Positions 38,182-47,487 of a stretch of DNA of 64,000 bases are shown one piece after another. The notes under the pieces are model-generated. The model saw only the letters and a list, made by a program, of their open reading frames with translations, did not search any database and was not told the DNA's origin. Each line of letters begins with the position of its first letter. Within the stretch, counting starts at the first letter, position 1. This stretch comes from Agrobacterium tumefaciens (GTDB taxonomy: Bacteria; Pseudomonadota; Alphaproteobacteria; Rhizobiales; Rhizobiaceae). The stretch spans positions 434,001-498,000 of the forward strand of contig NZ_JXQV01000030.1 of NCBI RefSeq assembly GCF_000834635.1. Reading direction: 5' to 3'. The position numbers and the translations under genes were made by a program.

Positions 38182-39141
38182 TCAGCCCCGCCCACCATTC
38201 ACAATTACAGATCGGATCACCGAAAGCACCCGCTCGGGCTCGATGTTGGTGCAAACCTGCTGGCTTGGATATCCATCCCAGTTACCGGGTGGAAAGCCCA
38301 CGCCATCCGGCTTCTGGATGGTCTGGCCATCGGCAATACCGCCGCACACGACGCGGACAGCACCACTGCGCTTCTCGAATAGTTCAGGATTGGTCAGATA
38401 GACGCAAGCGCACGAGTCGTGCACGACCATGCCATCACCGGTGCGCTGGCTGTAAAACTCGATGTAGAATTGCGATAGATCAGACAGAAGCTGGACATGG
38501 GCACCGCCCTCTTTCGCCATATCAGCCATGAACTTCGATGTCATCACAGTGCGTGTGGTCACATCGAGGCCGACGATGGTTACAGGCCATGGCGCTGTAA
38601 ACACCACATCTGCGGCTTCCGGATCCCCGTGAATATTGGCCTCGGCGGCAGGGCTGACATTGCCATTGATGTCAAACGCGCCACCCATGATGATGACGCT
38701 CTTCACCAGAGCTGCAAAGTCAGGATCTTCGCGCAATGCCAAAGCGAGGTTCGTCATGCGCCCCACGGCAATGAGCGTCACTTCACCCGGATTTTCCTTG
38801 ACCGTATCAATAATAAATCTGTGCGCCGGACGGGGATCGAGTGGCAGGTCAATGCTGGCGGGAACGCCTATATTGCCAAGACCGTCGTCGCCGTGAATGA
38901 ATGTTGGCCAGTGGCCTTCGGGACGCTCGGGATTGAATGTCACGCCTGCGCCTTTTGCCACAGGTGCCGTCATCTCCCATTGCTGCTTCAGAAACAGCGC
39001 GTTGCGCGTCGTAATATCGAGCGGCGCGTTGCCGAAAACAGTCGTCACGCCGACAAGGTCGATATCAGGATGCCGATGCAGAAAAAGCAATGCCATTGCG
39101 TCATCGATGCCGGGGTCCGTGTCGAAAATAACCTTGTGCAT
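38182..39141 (-). CDS. Inosine/uridine-preferring nucleoside hydrolase
   Basis: A 319-residue enzyme hydrolysing ribonucleosides to base and ribose. The calcium-binding family motif DTDPGIDDAMALL is at residues 7-19, followed by VTTVFGNAPLDITTRNAL, IVTLIAVGRMTNLALAL-like core, and HDSCACVYL near the C-terminus for the catalytic His. The ATG at 39139-39141 has AAGGAT 5 bp upstream; the frame to 39258 has no similarity. Monocistronic and divergent from the TSUP gene. Substrate preference is inferred from the family. Confidence 0.93.
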   Translation of the reverse strand: MHKVIFDTDPGIDDAMALLFLHRHPDIDLVGVTTVFGNAPLDITTRNALFLKQQWEMTAPVAKGAGVTFNPERPEGHWPTFIHGDDGLGNIGVPASIDLPLDPRPAHRFIIDTVKENPGEVTLIAVGRMTNLALALREDPDFAALVKSVIIMGGAFDINGNVSPAAEANIHGDPEAADVVFTAPWPVTIVGLDVTTRTVMTSKFMADMAKEGGAHVQLLSDLSQFYIEFYSQRTGDGMVVHDSCACVYLTNPELFEKRSGAVRVVCGGIADGQTIQKPDGVGFPPGNWDGYPSQQVCTNIEPERVLSVIRSVIVNGGRG

Positions 39142-39320
39142 GGGGTAATCCTTGAAATCGCCTAGAGTAGAATCGCCCAATAAAAGACGACACAGGGCGA
39201 GCACCATAAACGGCGATACGGATGACGCAATGCCCTCGACGCATCCGAGGAAAAGCATTGCAAGCCTGACGATTAGGTGACAGAAGCGAGCAACCTCACC
39301 GCCTTTTCGGAATACTTACC

Positions 39321-40124
39321 GTGCACGAATTAGCTCTCAATGTTTTGGTGATTCTCTTTTTCGTCGCGATCTTTGCAGGCTTTGTGGATTCCATTGCTGG
39401 CGGCGGCGGCCTGATTGCCATTCCGGCAATGCTGATTCTGGGTATTCCACCGCTGGAAGCCTTGGGAACCAACAAGCTTCAAGCGCAATTCGGCTCTGCC
39501 TCGGCAACCATTGCCTATGCCCGCCGGGGGCATGTCGATCTGAAAAAACAGTTCCCGATGGCGCTCATGGCCTTCATCGGCGGCATATTTGGCGCGATGA
39601 CGGCATCTTTCGTGCCGCCGGATACGCTTCGCATGATCATGCCGTTTCTTCTCATCATCATTGCGCTCTATTTTGCGTTCAAACCAAACCTCAGCGATCT
39701 TGATAGCCACCAGAAAATCGCGCCATTTGTTTTTGGCGTGACGATTGTTCCGCTGATCGGTTTCTATGATGGTGTGTTTGGCCCAGGCGCTGGCTCGTTC
39801 TACATGCTTGCATTTGTCGGCCTCGCCGGCTTCGGCATGCTGAAAGCTACCGCCCACACAAAGCTTCTGAACTTTGGCTCGAATTTCGGCAGCTTCCTCG
39901 TCTTCACTTTCAGCGGCGCGATTTTATGGAAGCTGGGCCTTGTCATGGGGTTCGGACAATTCTTGGGCGCTCAAATGGGATCGCGTCTTGCCATGAGCAA
40001 TGGTGCGAAAATCATCCGGCCTTTGCTCGTCATCTCGTGCCTTGCAATGGCTTCAAAGTTGCTGTTCGACGCTGGCGCAGCAGCCTTTATCAGCCAGTTT
40101 TTTCAGAGCCTGTTCGGGGCTTGA
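39321..40124 (+). CDS. TSUP-family (TauE/SafE) membrane permease
   Basis: A 267-residue polytopic membrane protein with about eight helices. N-terminal signature FAGFVDSIAGGGGLIAIPAML, repeated internally near FYDGVFGPGAGSFYMLAFVGL, is typical of TSUP permeases (sulfite, sulfonate or other anion export). The family has no single substrate, and none is inferred. The start is GTG at 39321. It is convergent with the first PAS protein, 5 bp away. Confidence 0.92.
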   Translation: MHELALNVLVILFFVAIFAGFVDSIAGGGGLIAIPAMLILGIPPLEALGTNKLQAQFGSASATIAYARRGHVDLKKQFPMALMAFIGGIFGAMTASFVPPDTLRMIMPFLLIIIALYFAFKPNLSDLDSHQKIAPFVFGVTIVPLIGFYDGVFGPGAGSFYMLAFVGLAGFGMLKATAHTKLLNFGSNFGSFLVFTFSGAILWKLGLVMGFGQFLGAQMGSRLAMSNGAKIIRPLLVISCLAMASKLLFDAGAAAFISQFFQSLFGA

Positions 40125-40129
40125 TCGCC

Positions 40130-40855
40130 TCAACTGTTTTCCATGACGACCATTGCATGGACTTCTTGAAGAACGACCACGGCACCTATGATTTCATTGT
40201 TGGCGGCCCGCAATGGGCTCATGCGACAACGGGTCTTGTACTCGTCCTGATCGCGCCTGCCGAGATGGAGGTAATCCACGAGTTGACCTGAAAAACACCG
40301 GTCGAATGCGGGTTTCGCCATAGCTTCAAAGCTTTTTTCGCCAATAAACTCAGAAACGTGCCGACCAACGACAGAGAGCTGTGAATAGCCAAGAAACTCA
40401 GCATTGATGCGATTGGCATAGAGATAGCGATAATCTCTCGTAATAACGGCGATACGGTCGGGCAAGCTGTCCAGTATAGCCTCATTGAACAGCGGTTGAG
40501 CCTGCGCATTGAACGCAAGGCAGTTTTCCTTTTGAACAAGCAACTGATCGCAGCTGTCGTAACCTTCGTTCGCGCCGCGGAAATAACGATCGATCAGCAT
40601 CGACATCGCTGCACTGCGGCGCGTCACGCTGGATCTGTCATCTGCTTCATCGCGGATGAGGCCATTCAAGAACTGCAACTGCCTGTAGGCATCCTCACGC
40701 GTGCGCGCACGATAGGAAAGGATATCCGCAATCATGGGCTCCAGCTCACGATCAAGCAGCCGGACGAGATCATCATGGCCGTTCGCAACAGCCTGTTTGA
40801 GCTGAACACATTTCAGCGAAAACGCATCGAAGAGCTCAATCAATGGAGTCTCCAT
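40130..40855 (-). CDS. PAS-domain protein (paralogue 1)
   Basis: A 241-residue cytosolic protein with an N-terminal helical region (about 1-95, including LLDRELEPMIADILSYR) and a C-terminal PAS domain (about 120-240: DSLPDRIAVITRDYRYLYANRINAEFLGYSQLSVVGRHVSEFIG). No kinase, cyclase or DNA-binding output is present. It is a clear paralogue of the protein at 41.3-42.0 kb: same length, same helix-PAS layout, with shared LDRELxxxxxxI and YLHLGRRDQDE/YTYAETIDG-type ends. Partner and ligand unknown. Confidence 0.82.
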   Translation of the reverse strand: METPLIELFDAFSLKCVQLKQAVANGHDDLVRLLDRELEPMIADILSYRARTREDAYRQLQFLNGLIRDEADDRSSVTRRSAAMSMLIDRYFRGANEGYDSCDQLLVQKENCLAFNAQAQPLFNEAILDSLPDRIAVITRDYRYLYANRINAEFLGYSQLSVVGRHVSEFIGEKSFEAMAKPAFDRCFSGQLVDYLHLGRRDQDEYKTRCRMSPLRAANNEIIGAVVVLQEVHAMVVMENS

Positions 40856-41271
40856 CCTATAACAGACATTTCCTGCAACCGCCCAAAATTCAGCAAAATG
40901 GCACCGCCGATCTCAGACATAGCGAGAAGAACGCCCTCTCCTCAAAAACAGTTCCATTGAAAAACCGATTTATTTTATATACCACTTGGCAAATAAATTT
41001 GAGTGGACTTTCCCGATCAACTTTAAAGCGCGAAACAAAGATAAAGATTAGCGGCATTTATAAACCAGTTGTATTTGCAGCATCAACACTAACGTATCAT
41101 GATGCGTCAATACACTATTTTTTACCTGTTCATGGGCGGAATCGATATCGAAACCGCAGCATTTTCGTGCGCTACGCGAGGCACGGGAATGCGTTAGTCA
41201 TCGCGATAACCTCACGTTACGCAAGATCTTGCAGGCAAATAAGCTCGAATGCGGTCTATACGACCGAAGGA
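40856..41271. other. AT-rich gap between the two PAS paralogues
   Basis: About 415 bp, distinctly AT-richer than the neighbours (e.g. TTATTTTATATACC near 40970). It must hold the promoter of the downstream paralogue (ATG at 40855). One open stretch of 32 codons (41102-41197, plus strand) with no recognisable similarity is all it offers, and I do not call it a gene. No hairpins or repeats are obvious. Confidence 0.4.
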
Positions 41272-41964
41272 TTACGCGACCACCCTGTTTCGACGATCCG
41301 CAAGCTCTTTGACGGTGATGATTGCGCCGACGAGTTTGTAGGAAGGGGAAAAGCAGGGAGACATTTCGTAGGAGCGCACGACAGTGCGTCCGTCAATCGT
41401 CTCGGCATATGTGTATTTCGCGGGTTGCCCCTTGAAGCAAGCGTCCAGCTTTTCGCGCAGGGCCTGCTGGAAGTGATGTACGCCAATGAATTCCGCAATG
41501 TGGCGCCCAACAAGATCGTTTGTTGTCGCATCATAGCAATTCGCATTGATGGCGTTGGTGTAATTGATGCGATAACCGGGCGAAACAACGAAAACACGCG
41601 CATCCAGATCGTCGAGCTTGTCCTCATCCAGAATGACGTAGGGGCTCCATGTTGTCGATTCGCCATCCGGCGCCACGCCATCGTACGGAAGTCCGGCACC
41701 GATATAGCGATCGACCAGCTTGCGCAGAAGTTCCGAGTTGCGCTGCACGCAGCCAGTGTCTTCCGCTTCTTCATTCAATAGATCGATAGCAAAGCGAAAC
41801 TGCTCCAGCACCTCAGCAGAGCTCATGGTTTGACGGCTCGTAATGCCTTCAAGCAAGGTATCGAGTTCACGATCAAGATTCGTTATAGTCTGAGCATCAT
41901 TACGACCAACGGCGCCTTTCAGCTCCGAATATCGTTGCCAGAACAAGTCAATCAACGCTTTCAA
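41272..41964 (-). CDS. PAS-domain protein (paralogue 2)
   Basis: A 230-residue protein with the same organisation as paralogue 1: an N-terminal helical region (LIDLFWQRYSELKGAVGRNDAQTITNLDRELDTLLEGI) and a C-terminal PAS domain (LDDLDARVFVVSPGYRINYTNAINANCYDATTNDLVGRHIAEFIGVHHF). No output domain. Tandem duplication with paralogue 1 is likely, though the two have diverged. Possible scaffolding or sensory input protein for a partner kinase; none is adjacent. Confidence 0.82.
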   Translation of the reverse strand: MKALIDLFWQRYSELKGAVGRNDAQTITNLDRELDTLLEGITSRQTMSSAEVLEQFRFAIDLLNEEAEDTGCVQRNSELLRKLVDRYIGAGLPYDGVAPDGESTTWSPYVILDEDKLDDLDARVFVVSPGYRINYTNAINANCYDATTNDLVGRHIAEFIGVHHFQQALREKLDACFKGQPAKYTYAETIDGRTVVRSYEMSPCFSPSYKLVGAIITVKELADRRNRVVA

Positions 41965-42201
41965 CTCGATACTCCCCCGGCTGATCCAATGCCATCAGCG
42001 TCTTCAATACGCTCAGGCCCAGCGGTACAAGACTGGTATAATGCGCCACTGTTAAAAAAAGACGTAACGAGAATGCCGCACTGCACATAGAATAAATAAC
42101 ACACGCATGGCGGTTTTAACAAATCCTAGAAATTGTGACGAATAAGGTGCAGTCACAACTTACAGAACTTTGCTCGCGTGCCTCGATATGCGGCGGTCTT
42201 G

Positions 42202-43125
42202 TTAAATGCTATTCTTGATATGCCACCGGTCGTGATACCACAACCATTGGCCTGGGTATTCACGCACCCAGCTCTCAACCTTGTCGTTAAGAAGCTGCGC
42301 GGTCTTCTGAACGTCGACACTGCCGTTTTCGTTCAACGGTATCTCGACTTTAGGTTCGATTTCCAACCGATAACGGTTATCGGGAAGGCGAACACAGCGA
42401 GCGGGAAACACATCACAACCGAACTGCCGAACAAGCTTTGCCAGCAATGGGTTGGTCAACACGTCGTTGCCGAAGAATTTCGTGGGCAATCCCTTTCGGA
42501 ATTTCTGGTCCACCAGAACACCGATCCCACCGCCCTTTTCCAGCTGACGCGCCAGCGCAAAGGATGAACCGGCGTGGGATGGTACGAGGTTGCCCATGCG
42601 CTCTTTGCGAAAATCAAAGATACGTTTCGCAACATAGGGATTGTTGGGTGGGCGGAACAGCACCGTCACATCAAGCCCGAAGGCGGAACCTGCAACAGGC
42701 AGAAGTTCGAAATTGCCGGAATGCGCCGTAAATACGATGAACGGACGTGGATTGTCGCGCAGTTCCAGAAACGTTTCGGTGCCGATAACCTCAACCCTGC
42801 CCGGCTTTGGATTGGCCGGATCAAAGTCGAAGAGGCGATCGAGAAACACATATTCGGCCGCCAGGCGACCCATATTGCCCCAGCTGTCGAGTGCAATCTC
42901 GACGCGCTCTTCCTCTGATTTCTCGGGATAAGCGCGCTTCAGGTTCACCAGCATGAGCTTGTGACGAGAAGTCTTGGGGCCAACCTTACGCGCAAGCCTG
43001 TCTGCGAACCGGATGGCCGGATCGGCAGGAGCAAGTTTCAAGAGGTTCAGAGCGCTGAATGCAAGCGTCGCATTCAACCACTGACGAAAGTTTTCGAGCG
43101 CCAGAACAGCGCGCGTTATCAACAT
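42202..43125 (-). CDS. lpxXL: Very-long-chain lipid A acyltransferase LpxXL
   Basis: A 307-residue member of the LpxL/HtrB family. The catalytic H-x4-E is in TAHSGNFELLP, with VDQKFRKGLPTKFFG as the acyl-acceptor region. It is the last gene of the acpXL cluster, and in Rhizobium LpxXL transfers the 27-hydroxyoctacosanoyl chain from AcpXL to lipid A, so identity rests on this context. The open frame extends to 43380 antisense to the alcohol dehydrogenase end; the ATG at 43125 (MLITRAVLALENF) gives the right length (about 310) and lies 12 bp after the dehydrogenase stop. A membrane-proximal N-terminus is expected. Confidence 0.9.
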   Translation of the reverse strand: MLITRAVLALENFRQWLNATLAFSALNLLKLAPADPAIRFADRLARKVGPKTSRHKLMLVNLKRAYPEKSEEERVEIALDSWGNMGRLAAEYVFLDRLFDFDPANPKPGRVEVIGTETFLELRDNPRPFIVFTAHSGNFELLPVAGSAFGLDVTVLFRPPNNPYVAKRIFDFRKERMGNLVPSHAGSSFALARQLEKGGGIGVLVDQKFRKGLPTKFFGNDVLTNPLLAKLVRQFGCDVFPARCVRLPDNRYRLEIEPKVEIPLNENGSVDVQKTAQLLNDKVESWVREYPGQWLWYHDRWHIKNSI

Positions 43126-43136
43126 TTTCAAAAGGA

Positions 43137-44165
43137 TCAATCCATCCGTAGGACGATTTTGCCGAAGACCTGACGGCTTTCCATCCGCTCCAGCGCCATC
43201 TCGATAGTATCGAACGTTACTTCGGTATCGATGACCGGATGCACAAGGCCACGCGCCATCTTTTGCATCGCATCTGCCATGTTTTCCATGCGGCAGCCAA
43301 AGGAACCCAGCAATTTCAACTGCTGTTGGAACAGCATCATCAAGTTGATTTCCGAAGAAACGCCTGATGTCGAGCCACATGTGACAAGGCGTCCACCGCG
43401 CTTGAGGCAGAACATGGAACCGGCCCAGGTGTCTTTGCCAACGTGTTCGAAGACGACATCGACGCCCTTCTTCTTGGTCAACTTGCGCACCACACCTTCA
43501 AAACGATCAACACGGTAGTTGATAACGTGATCGGCACCGAGTGCCTTAGCGCGTTCGATCTTATCGTCAGAACCCACCGTGGTGATGACGGTGCAGCCCA
43601 TCTTCTTGGCAAGCTGGATCGCAGCGGAACCAATGCCGGAACCGCCAGCGTGGATCAGGATCGTTTCACCGGGCTGAAGCTTGGCGTTGTCGAACAGCAT
43701 GTGTTCGACAGTCCCGAATGTTACTGGTGCAAGAGCCGCAGCCACAGCATCGATGCCGGGCGGTGCAAGTACGAGCTGACGGGCGGGAATGTTGATCTTT
43801 TCCTGCGCAAAGCCATCCAAGTGAAAGCCGTGCACACCCGCCACGTTTTCGCAGAGGTTATCCCGACCGGCCACACAGTGGTGGCAGCGCCCGCAGGTAC
43901 GCGCGCCGTAAATGGACACCAATTGCCCGGGCAAAACATTGGAAACGCCGGGGCCGATAGCCTCGACAACGCCAGATGCTTCCGCACCGATTGTCAACGG
44001 CATCTTGCGTTTGGCAAATGCCATGCCGCGCCAGCCCCATACGTCGATATGGTTGAGCGCAACAGCCTTGACCCGAAGCGTTACTTCGCCGGGAGCCGGT
44101 GCCTCAGGCTCGGGCAATTCCACTCTCTCAAGCTTACGATCATCAACGAGTTGCAAAGCGCGCAT
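43137..44165 (-). CDS. adh2XL: Zn-dependent MDR dehydrogenase of the VLCFA cluster
   Basis: A 342-residue medium-chain dehydrogenase/reductase. Structural-zinc Cys lobe ([18 protein letters not shown]) and the dinucleotide site (ILIHAGGSGIGSAAIQLAKKMG) are visible. In Rhizobium the homologous gene (adh2XL) is the fifth gene of the acpXL cluster and is assumed to participate in making the 27-hydroxyoctacosanoate chain, possibly by reduction or oxidation of an intermediate. Its exact reaction is not known to me. Positioned 51 bp after fabF1XL and 12 bp before lpxXL, same strand. Confidence 0.9.
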   Translation of the reverse strand: MRALQLVDDRKLERVELPEPEAPAPGEVTLRVKAVALNHIDVWGWRGMAFAKRKMPLTIGAEASGVVEAIGPGVSNVLPGQLVSIYGARTCGRCHHCVAGRDNLCENVAGVHGFHLDGFAQEKINIPARQLVLAPPGIDAVAAALAPVTFGTVEHMLFDNAKLQPGETILIHAGGSGIGSAAIQLAKKMGCTVITTVGSDDKIERAKALGADHVINYRVDRFEGVVRKLTKKKGVDVVFEHVGKDTWAGSMFCLKRGGRLVTCGSTSGVSSEINLMMLFQQQLKLLGSFGCRMENMADAMQKMARGLVHPVIDTEVTFDTIEMALERMESRQVFGKIVLRMD

Positions 44166-44216
44166 AGTAAAAGTCCTTCGCCCGAAGGCGCTAAAGATTT
44201 GGATGTGAGAGACCGA

Positions 44217-45503
44217 TTAAGCCGGTTCCCGCGTCATGACAAGGCTTGCGTTCTGGCCACCGAAGCCGAATGAATTGGAAAGCACAGCAGTTACCTGCGC
44301 ATCGCGCTTCACATTCGGCACCACGTCCAGTGCAATCGTCGGGTCAGGGTTGGTGTAGTTGATGGTCGGCGGAACGGTGCCTGTCAGCATCGTCTGCAAC
44401 GAAAATACGGCTTCGACCGCACCGGCCGCCGTCAGCGTATGGCCAATCATCGATTTGTTGGATGACACCGGGATCGACTTCAGCCCCTCGCCAAAAACCG
44501 CCAGCATGGAACCATATTCCATCTTGTCATTCTCAGGCGTGGAGGTGCCGTGCGCGTTAATATAGTTGATATCGCCCTCTGCCACACCTGCATCGGCAAG
44601 AGCCGCGCGAATGGTGGCGATCGCAGGGCCGCCATCCGGCGAGGAGCGCGTGCGGTGGAAGCTGTCAGCCTTTTCGCCAGCGCCCTTGATGATGCCGAGA
44701 ACCTTCGCACCACGCGCAATAGCGGATTCCAGCGACTCCAGCACAAGCGTTGCAGCGCCTTCCGCGATCACGAAACCATCGCGGTCCTTGCTGAACGGCT
44801 TGGATGCCTTTTCCGGTGGATCATTCTGCGTTGAGAGAGCCGACAGCAGCGAAAAGCGGATGAGAGCTTCAGCACTCACCGAACCGTCCGTCGCAACGGT
44901 CAGGGCGCGCTCGGTGCGGCCCTGCCTGATGGCCTCGACGCCAAGCTGGATGGCGGTTGCGCCTGATGCGCAGGCGGTGGACAGTGTCACTGGCAGCCCA
45001 CGTGTACCGAAGCGATCTGCCAGACGCTCGGAGATGGCGCCAAACAGAGCCGCCTCCTGAAATTCGGGATCTGGACGCTCTCGCAACGCAGCCATAAAGC
45101 GATCATAGGCATCGCCCGGCTTGTCAGCAGGTGGAGAACGGTCGCCCAGCTCGAAGCGGGCGCTCCATTCCGGCTCAATCGGCGGTGCAGCCAGAAACAA
45201 TGGGCCGTTGAAATCGCCAGAAAGCCCAGCCTGCGCCAACGCTTCGATGGTGGTTTCACGGGCAAACGCATAGGAGCGCTCGACGGAGTTGGGCTTGGGG
45301 ATCTCGATGAAATCCACCGTGCCGCAAATCTTCGTGGACAGATTGTCCGTGGGGAAGCGAGTGATTTTATGGATGCCGGATTTGCCTGACGTCAGCGCAT
45401 CCCAATTGTCTTTCAGCCCTTGGCCAAGAGATGTGAGGATGCCCATGCCGGTAACGGCAACGATGGGGCGACCGAGGTGATCCTTGAAATTGCTGGATGC
45501 CAT
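44217..45503 (-). CDS. fabF1XL: Beta-ketoacyl-ACP synthase FabF1XL
   Basis: A 428-residue KAS II-type condensing enzyme with a complete triad: C178 (STACASG), H318 (INAHGTST) and H355 (KSMIGHTLTA), plus K350. It should elongate acyl-AcpXL to the C28 chain. It follows fabF2XL by 12 bp, so the pair is translationally linked and probably forms a complex. Sequence otherwise normal for the FabF family. Confidence 0.94.
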   Translation of the reverse strand: MASSNFKDHLGRPIVAVTGMGILTSLGQGLKDNWDALTSGKSGIHKITRFPTDNLSTKICGTVDFIEIPKPNSVERSYAFARETTIEALAQAGLSGDFNGPLFLAAPPIEPEWSARFELGDRSPPADKPGDAYDRFMAALRERPDPEFQEAALFGAISERLADRFGTRGLPVTLSTACASGATAIQLGVEAIRQGRTERALTVATDGSVSAEALIRFSLLSALSTQNDPPEKASKPFSKDRDGFVIAEGAATLVLESLESAIARGAKVLGIIKGAGEKADSFHRTRSSPDGGPAIATIRAALADAGVAEGDINYINAHGTSTPENDKMEYGSMLAVFGEGLKSIPVSSNKSMIGHTLTAAGAVEAVFSLQTMLTGTVPPTINYTNPDPTIALDVVPNVKRDAQVTAVLSNSFGFGGQNASLVMTREPA

Positions 45504-45515
45504 GGTGTCTACTCC

Positions 45516-46709
45516 TCAAATATCTTTGGAAAGAACGGCAACGCCTTCGCCGCGAACATGGCCAACCGTCGTTACCACCGCCTGAAACGCGGCAGACGCC
45601 ATTGGCTTCTCAGCGGAACTATCGAAAGCGGGAACCTTCGCATCGGTGTTGAGCGCAAGTGCTGCGAGCGCAAGGCCCAGCGGAAACTGCGCTTCAAGCC
45701 CATGACCCGTAAACCCGCCAAAGCCACGAATGGCGGCGTGCGGTAGAACCTGCGCAAGCACATGGCTTTCGCTTGTCGTAACAGCGCCGTAACCGCTGGC
45801 ACCCGAAAAGACGACAGTGTCGGCAGCATCCTTGGCAGGTGCCAGTAGCCGCTCGAACCTCTGCTCAAACTTGCCATCTTCGCGAGAACCACGATCCCCT
45901 TCGATAGCGTCGATGCGGGCATAGATCTTTGCGCCACGGGCCTCGGCGCGCTTACGCGATTCCAGCACGAGGAATGCACCGACAGAGCCAGTGATCATGC
46001 CACCGCCCTCACCGTCAGCCCGCGACCACAGCGGCTGCCATTCGCCTTGCGCATGGGCACCGATGGCCTCGAACAGCAACGTCATGTCAGGACGCTCGGC
46101 GGCAAAAGCGCCACCCACCAGCGCGTGGCTCGATTCGCCGGAACGGATCCGGTAGAATGCGGTTTCAACAGCGGAGATGCCCGCCGCTTCTTCACCCATA
46201 AATGTGCGCGAGGAACCTGTGACCTTGTGAACAATGGAAATGTTACCGGCCATGAGGTTGGAAAGCTGCGCGAGAAACAGGGTTGGACGAAGCTCAGTTG
46301 TGAGCTTCTCGTTCAACATCACTTCGCGATCGTTGCGCTTCATGCCCTCGTCAATGATGAGCGTATCGACATTGATATCGCGCTCGCCACCACCAGCCGC
46401 CACGATCATATCCATCGTGCCACATGCTTCTGCGTCGTCTTTCAGACCCGCATCATCTAGCGCCAGACCGGCCGCAAATACGCCGAGGCGCTGCCAGTTT
46501 TCCATCTGACGCTGATCCTTGCGTCCAATTTGGCTGGACCAATCGATCTCTGGCAGGGGATGGATCGGATAAGGCGCGAACTTTTCGGTTTCGACAATCG
46601 CTTCCGGGGCAGCACTTGCGCAAAGCAAGGCGATATGGGCATCGATACCGACGCCATGACAGGTCACGATACCGACCCCGGTGATCACCACATCATTGTC
46701 AGACTTCAT
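45516..46709 (-). CDS. fabF2XL: Degenerate ketosynthase FabF2XL, chain-length-factor-like
   Basis: A 397-residue KAS-fold protein lacking the normal active site. Aligning it with the neighbouring FabF1XL, the nucleophile Cys position is Glu (E174, in GEEAAGIS), and the first catalytic His is Ser (S305, in GASGYGA); only the last His (H336, FTGHGLEA) remains. It cannot perform Cys-based condensation alone. Loss of Cys with an acidic or amide replacement, next to an intact partner 12 bp away, recalls KS-beta (chain-length factor) of type II polyketide synthases. Function inferred: a pairing subunit that sets chain length for C28 acyl-AcpXL. Confidence 0.9.
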   Translation of the reverse strand: MKSDNDVVITGVGIVTCHGVGIDAHIALLCASAAPEAIVETEKFAPYPIHPLPEIDWSSQIGRKDQRQMENWQRLGVFAAGLALDDAGLKDDAEACGTMDMIVAAGGGERDINVDTLIIDEGMKRNDREVMLNEKLTTELRPTLFLAQLSNLMAGNISIVHKVTGSSRTFMGEEAAGISAVETAFYRIRSGESSHALVGGAFAAERPDMTLLFEAIGAHAQGEWQPLWSRADGEGGGMITGSVGAFLVLESRKRAEARGAKIYARIDAIEGDRGSREDGKFEQRFERLLAPAKDAADTVVFSGASGYGAVTTSESHVLAQVLPHAAIRGFGGFTGHGLEAQFPLGLALAALALNTDAKVPAFDSSAEKPMASAAFQAVVTTVGHVRGEGVAVLSKDI

Positions 46710-46893
46710 TATCCGTCATCCTTCGTCGCTTGCCGGTCATCAAAAACAGGCCAGCCTACCAAAGCGGTGAAAACCGCACGTGCCATGCGGAATAATGCTC
46801 ACGATGAAGCTTTGCAATGGCGAAGGCCCAAAGAGCCTACGCTATGCATCAATTTTCACCTGTTGAATGTTATGAATCGAGCAGTTTTCCAGC

Positions 46894-47373
46894 TCAGGCA
46901 GACGTATCCGCCGCAATCGCCGCAATCAAACCAAGTTCTTCGGCGCGCTTTTTCACGATGGGACCCAGCGGAATTTCGCTGAATGGCATTGTGCGCAGCT
47001 TCAATTGCGCGTCGCACACCTTCTTGCCGTCAGATGTGATCTTGGCTTTTGTGACCGCAAAGCCGGATCCGTCATGTTCGAGATAGGCCTCTATGTCGAG
47101 CACTGCATTTGGCTCGACGAAAGTGCGCATCTTCGCACCATCAACAGTCATCAGAAACGGCATCGCGGCAAAATCGGTCATCGCCAAAACGAGCATTCCA
47201 GATGCCTGAGCCATGGTCTCGATCAGGAGAACACCGGGAACCAGCGGCATACCGGGAAAATGCCCTTCAAAGACCGGGCTGTTCTGCGGCACGACGGAGC
47301 GAGCCTTCAAGATGCGCGCAGAACGATCGATGGATTCGATACGGTCCACCATCTGGAAATATTCTAGAAGCAT
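46894..47373 (-). CDS. fabZXL: 3-Hydroxyacyl-ACP dehydratase FabZXL
   Basis: A 159-residue hot-dog-fold enzyme. The FabZ motif FEGHFPGMPLVPGVLLIETMAQASG contains the catalytic His and Glu. It would dehydrate 3-hydroxyacyl-AcpXL in the VLCFA elongation cycle. The cluster order is acpXL-fabZXL-fabF2XL-fabF1XL-adh2XL-lpxXL, as in other Rhizobiaceae. It is 185 bp upstream of fabF2XL with no other gene between them, and 115 bp after acpXL. Confidence 0.95.
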   Translation of the reverse strand: MLLEYFQMVDRIESIDRSARILKARSVVPQNSPVFEGHFPGMPLVPGVLLIETMAQASGMLVLAMTDFAAMPFLMTVDGAKMRTFVEPNAVLDIEAYLEHDGSGFAVTKAKITSDGKKVCDAQLKLRTMPFSEIPLGPIVKKRAEELGLIAAIAADTSA

Positions 47374-47458
47374 GTTCCGTCCGTAGAATGTTTGAGTTGC
47401 GGATAGGGCGCAGAACCACTGCTATGGTGGACAAGACTGCACGCCCGCTTTGCAGAAA

Positions 47459-47479
47459 GGCCCGCCTCATGGACGGGCC
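47459..47479 (-). terminator. Hairpin after acpXL
   Basis: On the minus strand GGCCCG (47474-47479) pairs with CGGGCC (47459-47464) around a 9-nt loop, followed by TTTCTG. It sits 9 bp past the acpXL stop and could partly terminate transcription, letting the carrier protein be made in excess over the downstream enzymes. Confidence 0.6.
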
Positions 47480-47487
47480 ATCCACAA

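Noticed and set aside
41102..41197. 32-codon ORF in the AT-rich gap between the PAS genes
   Set aside because: No ribosome binding site of note, no similarity, and overlaps the presumed promoter region.
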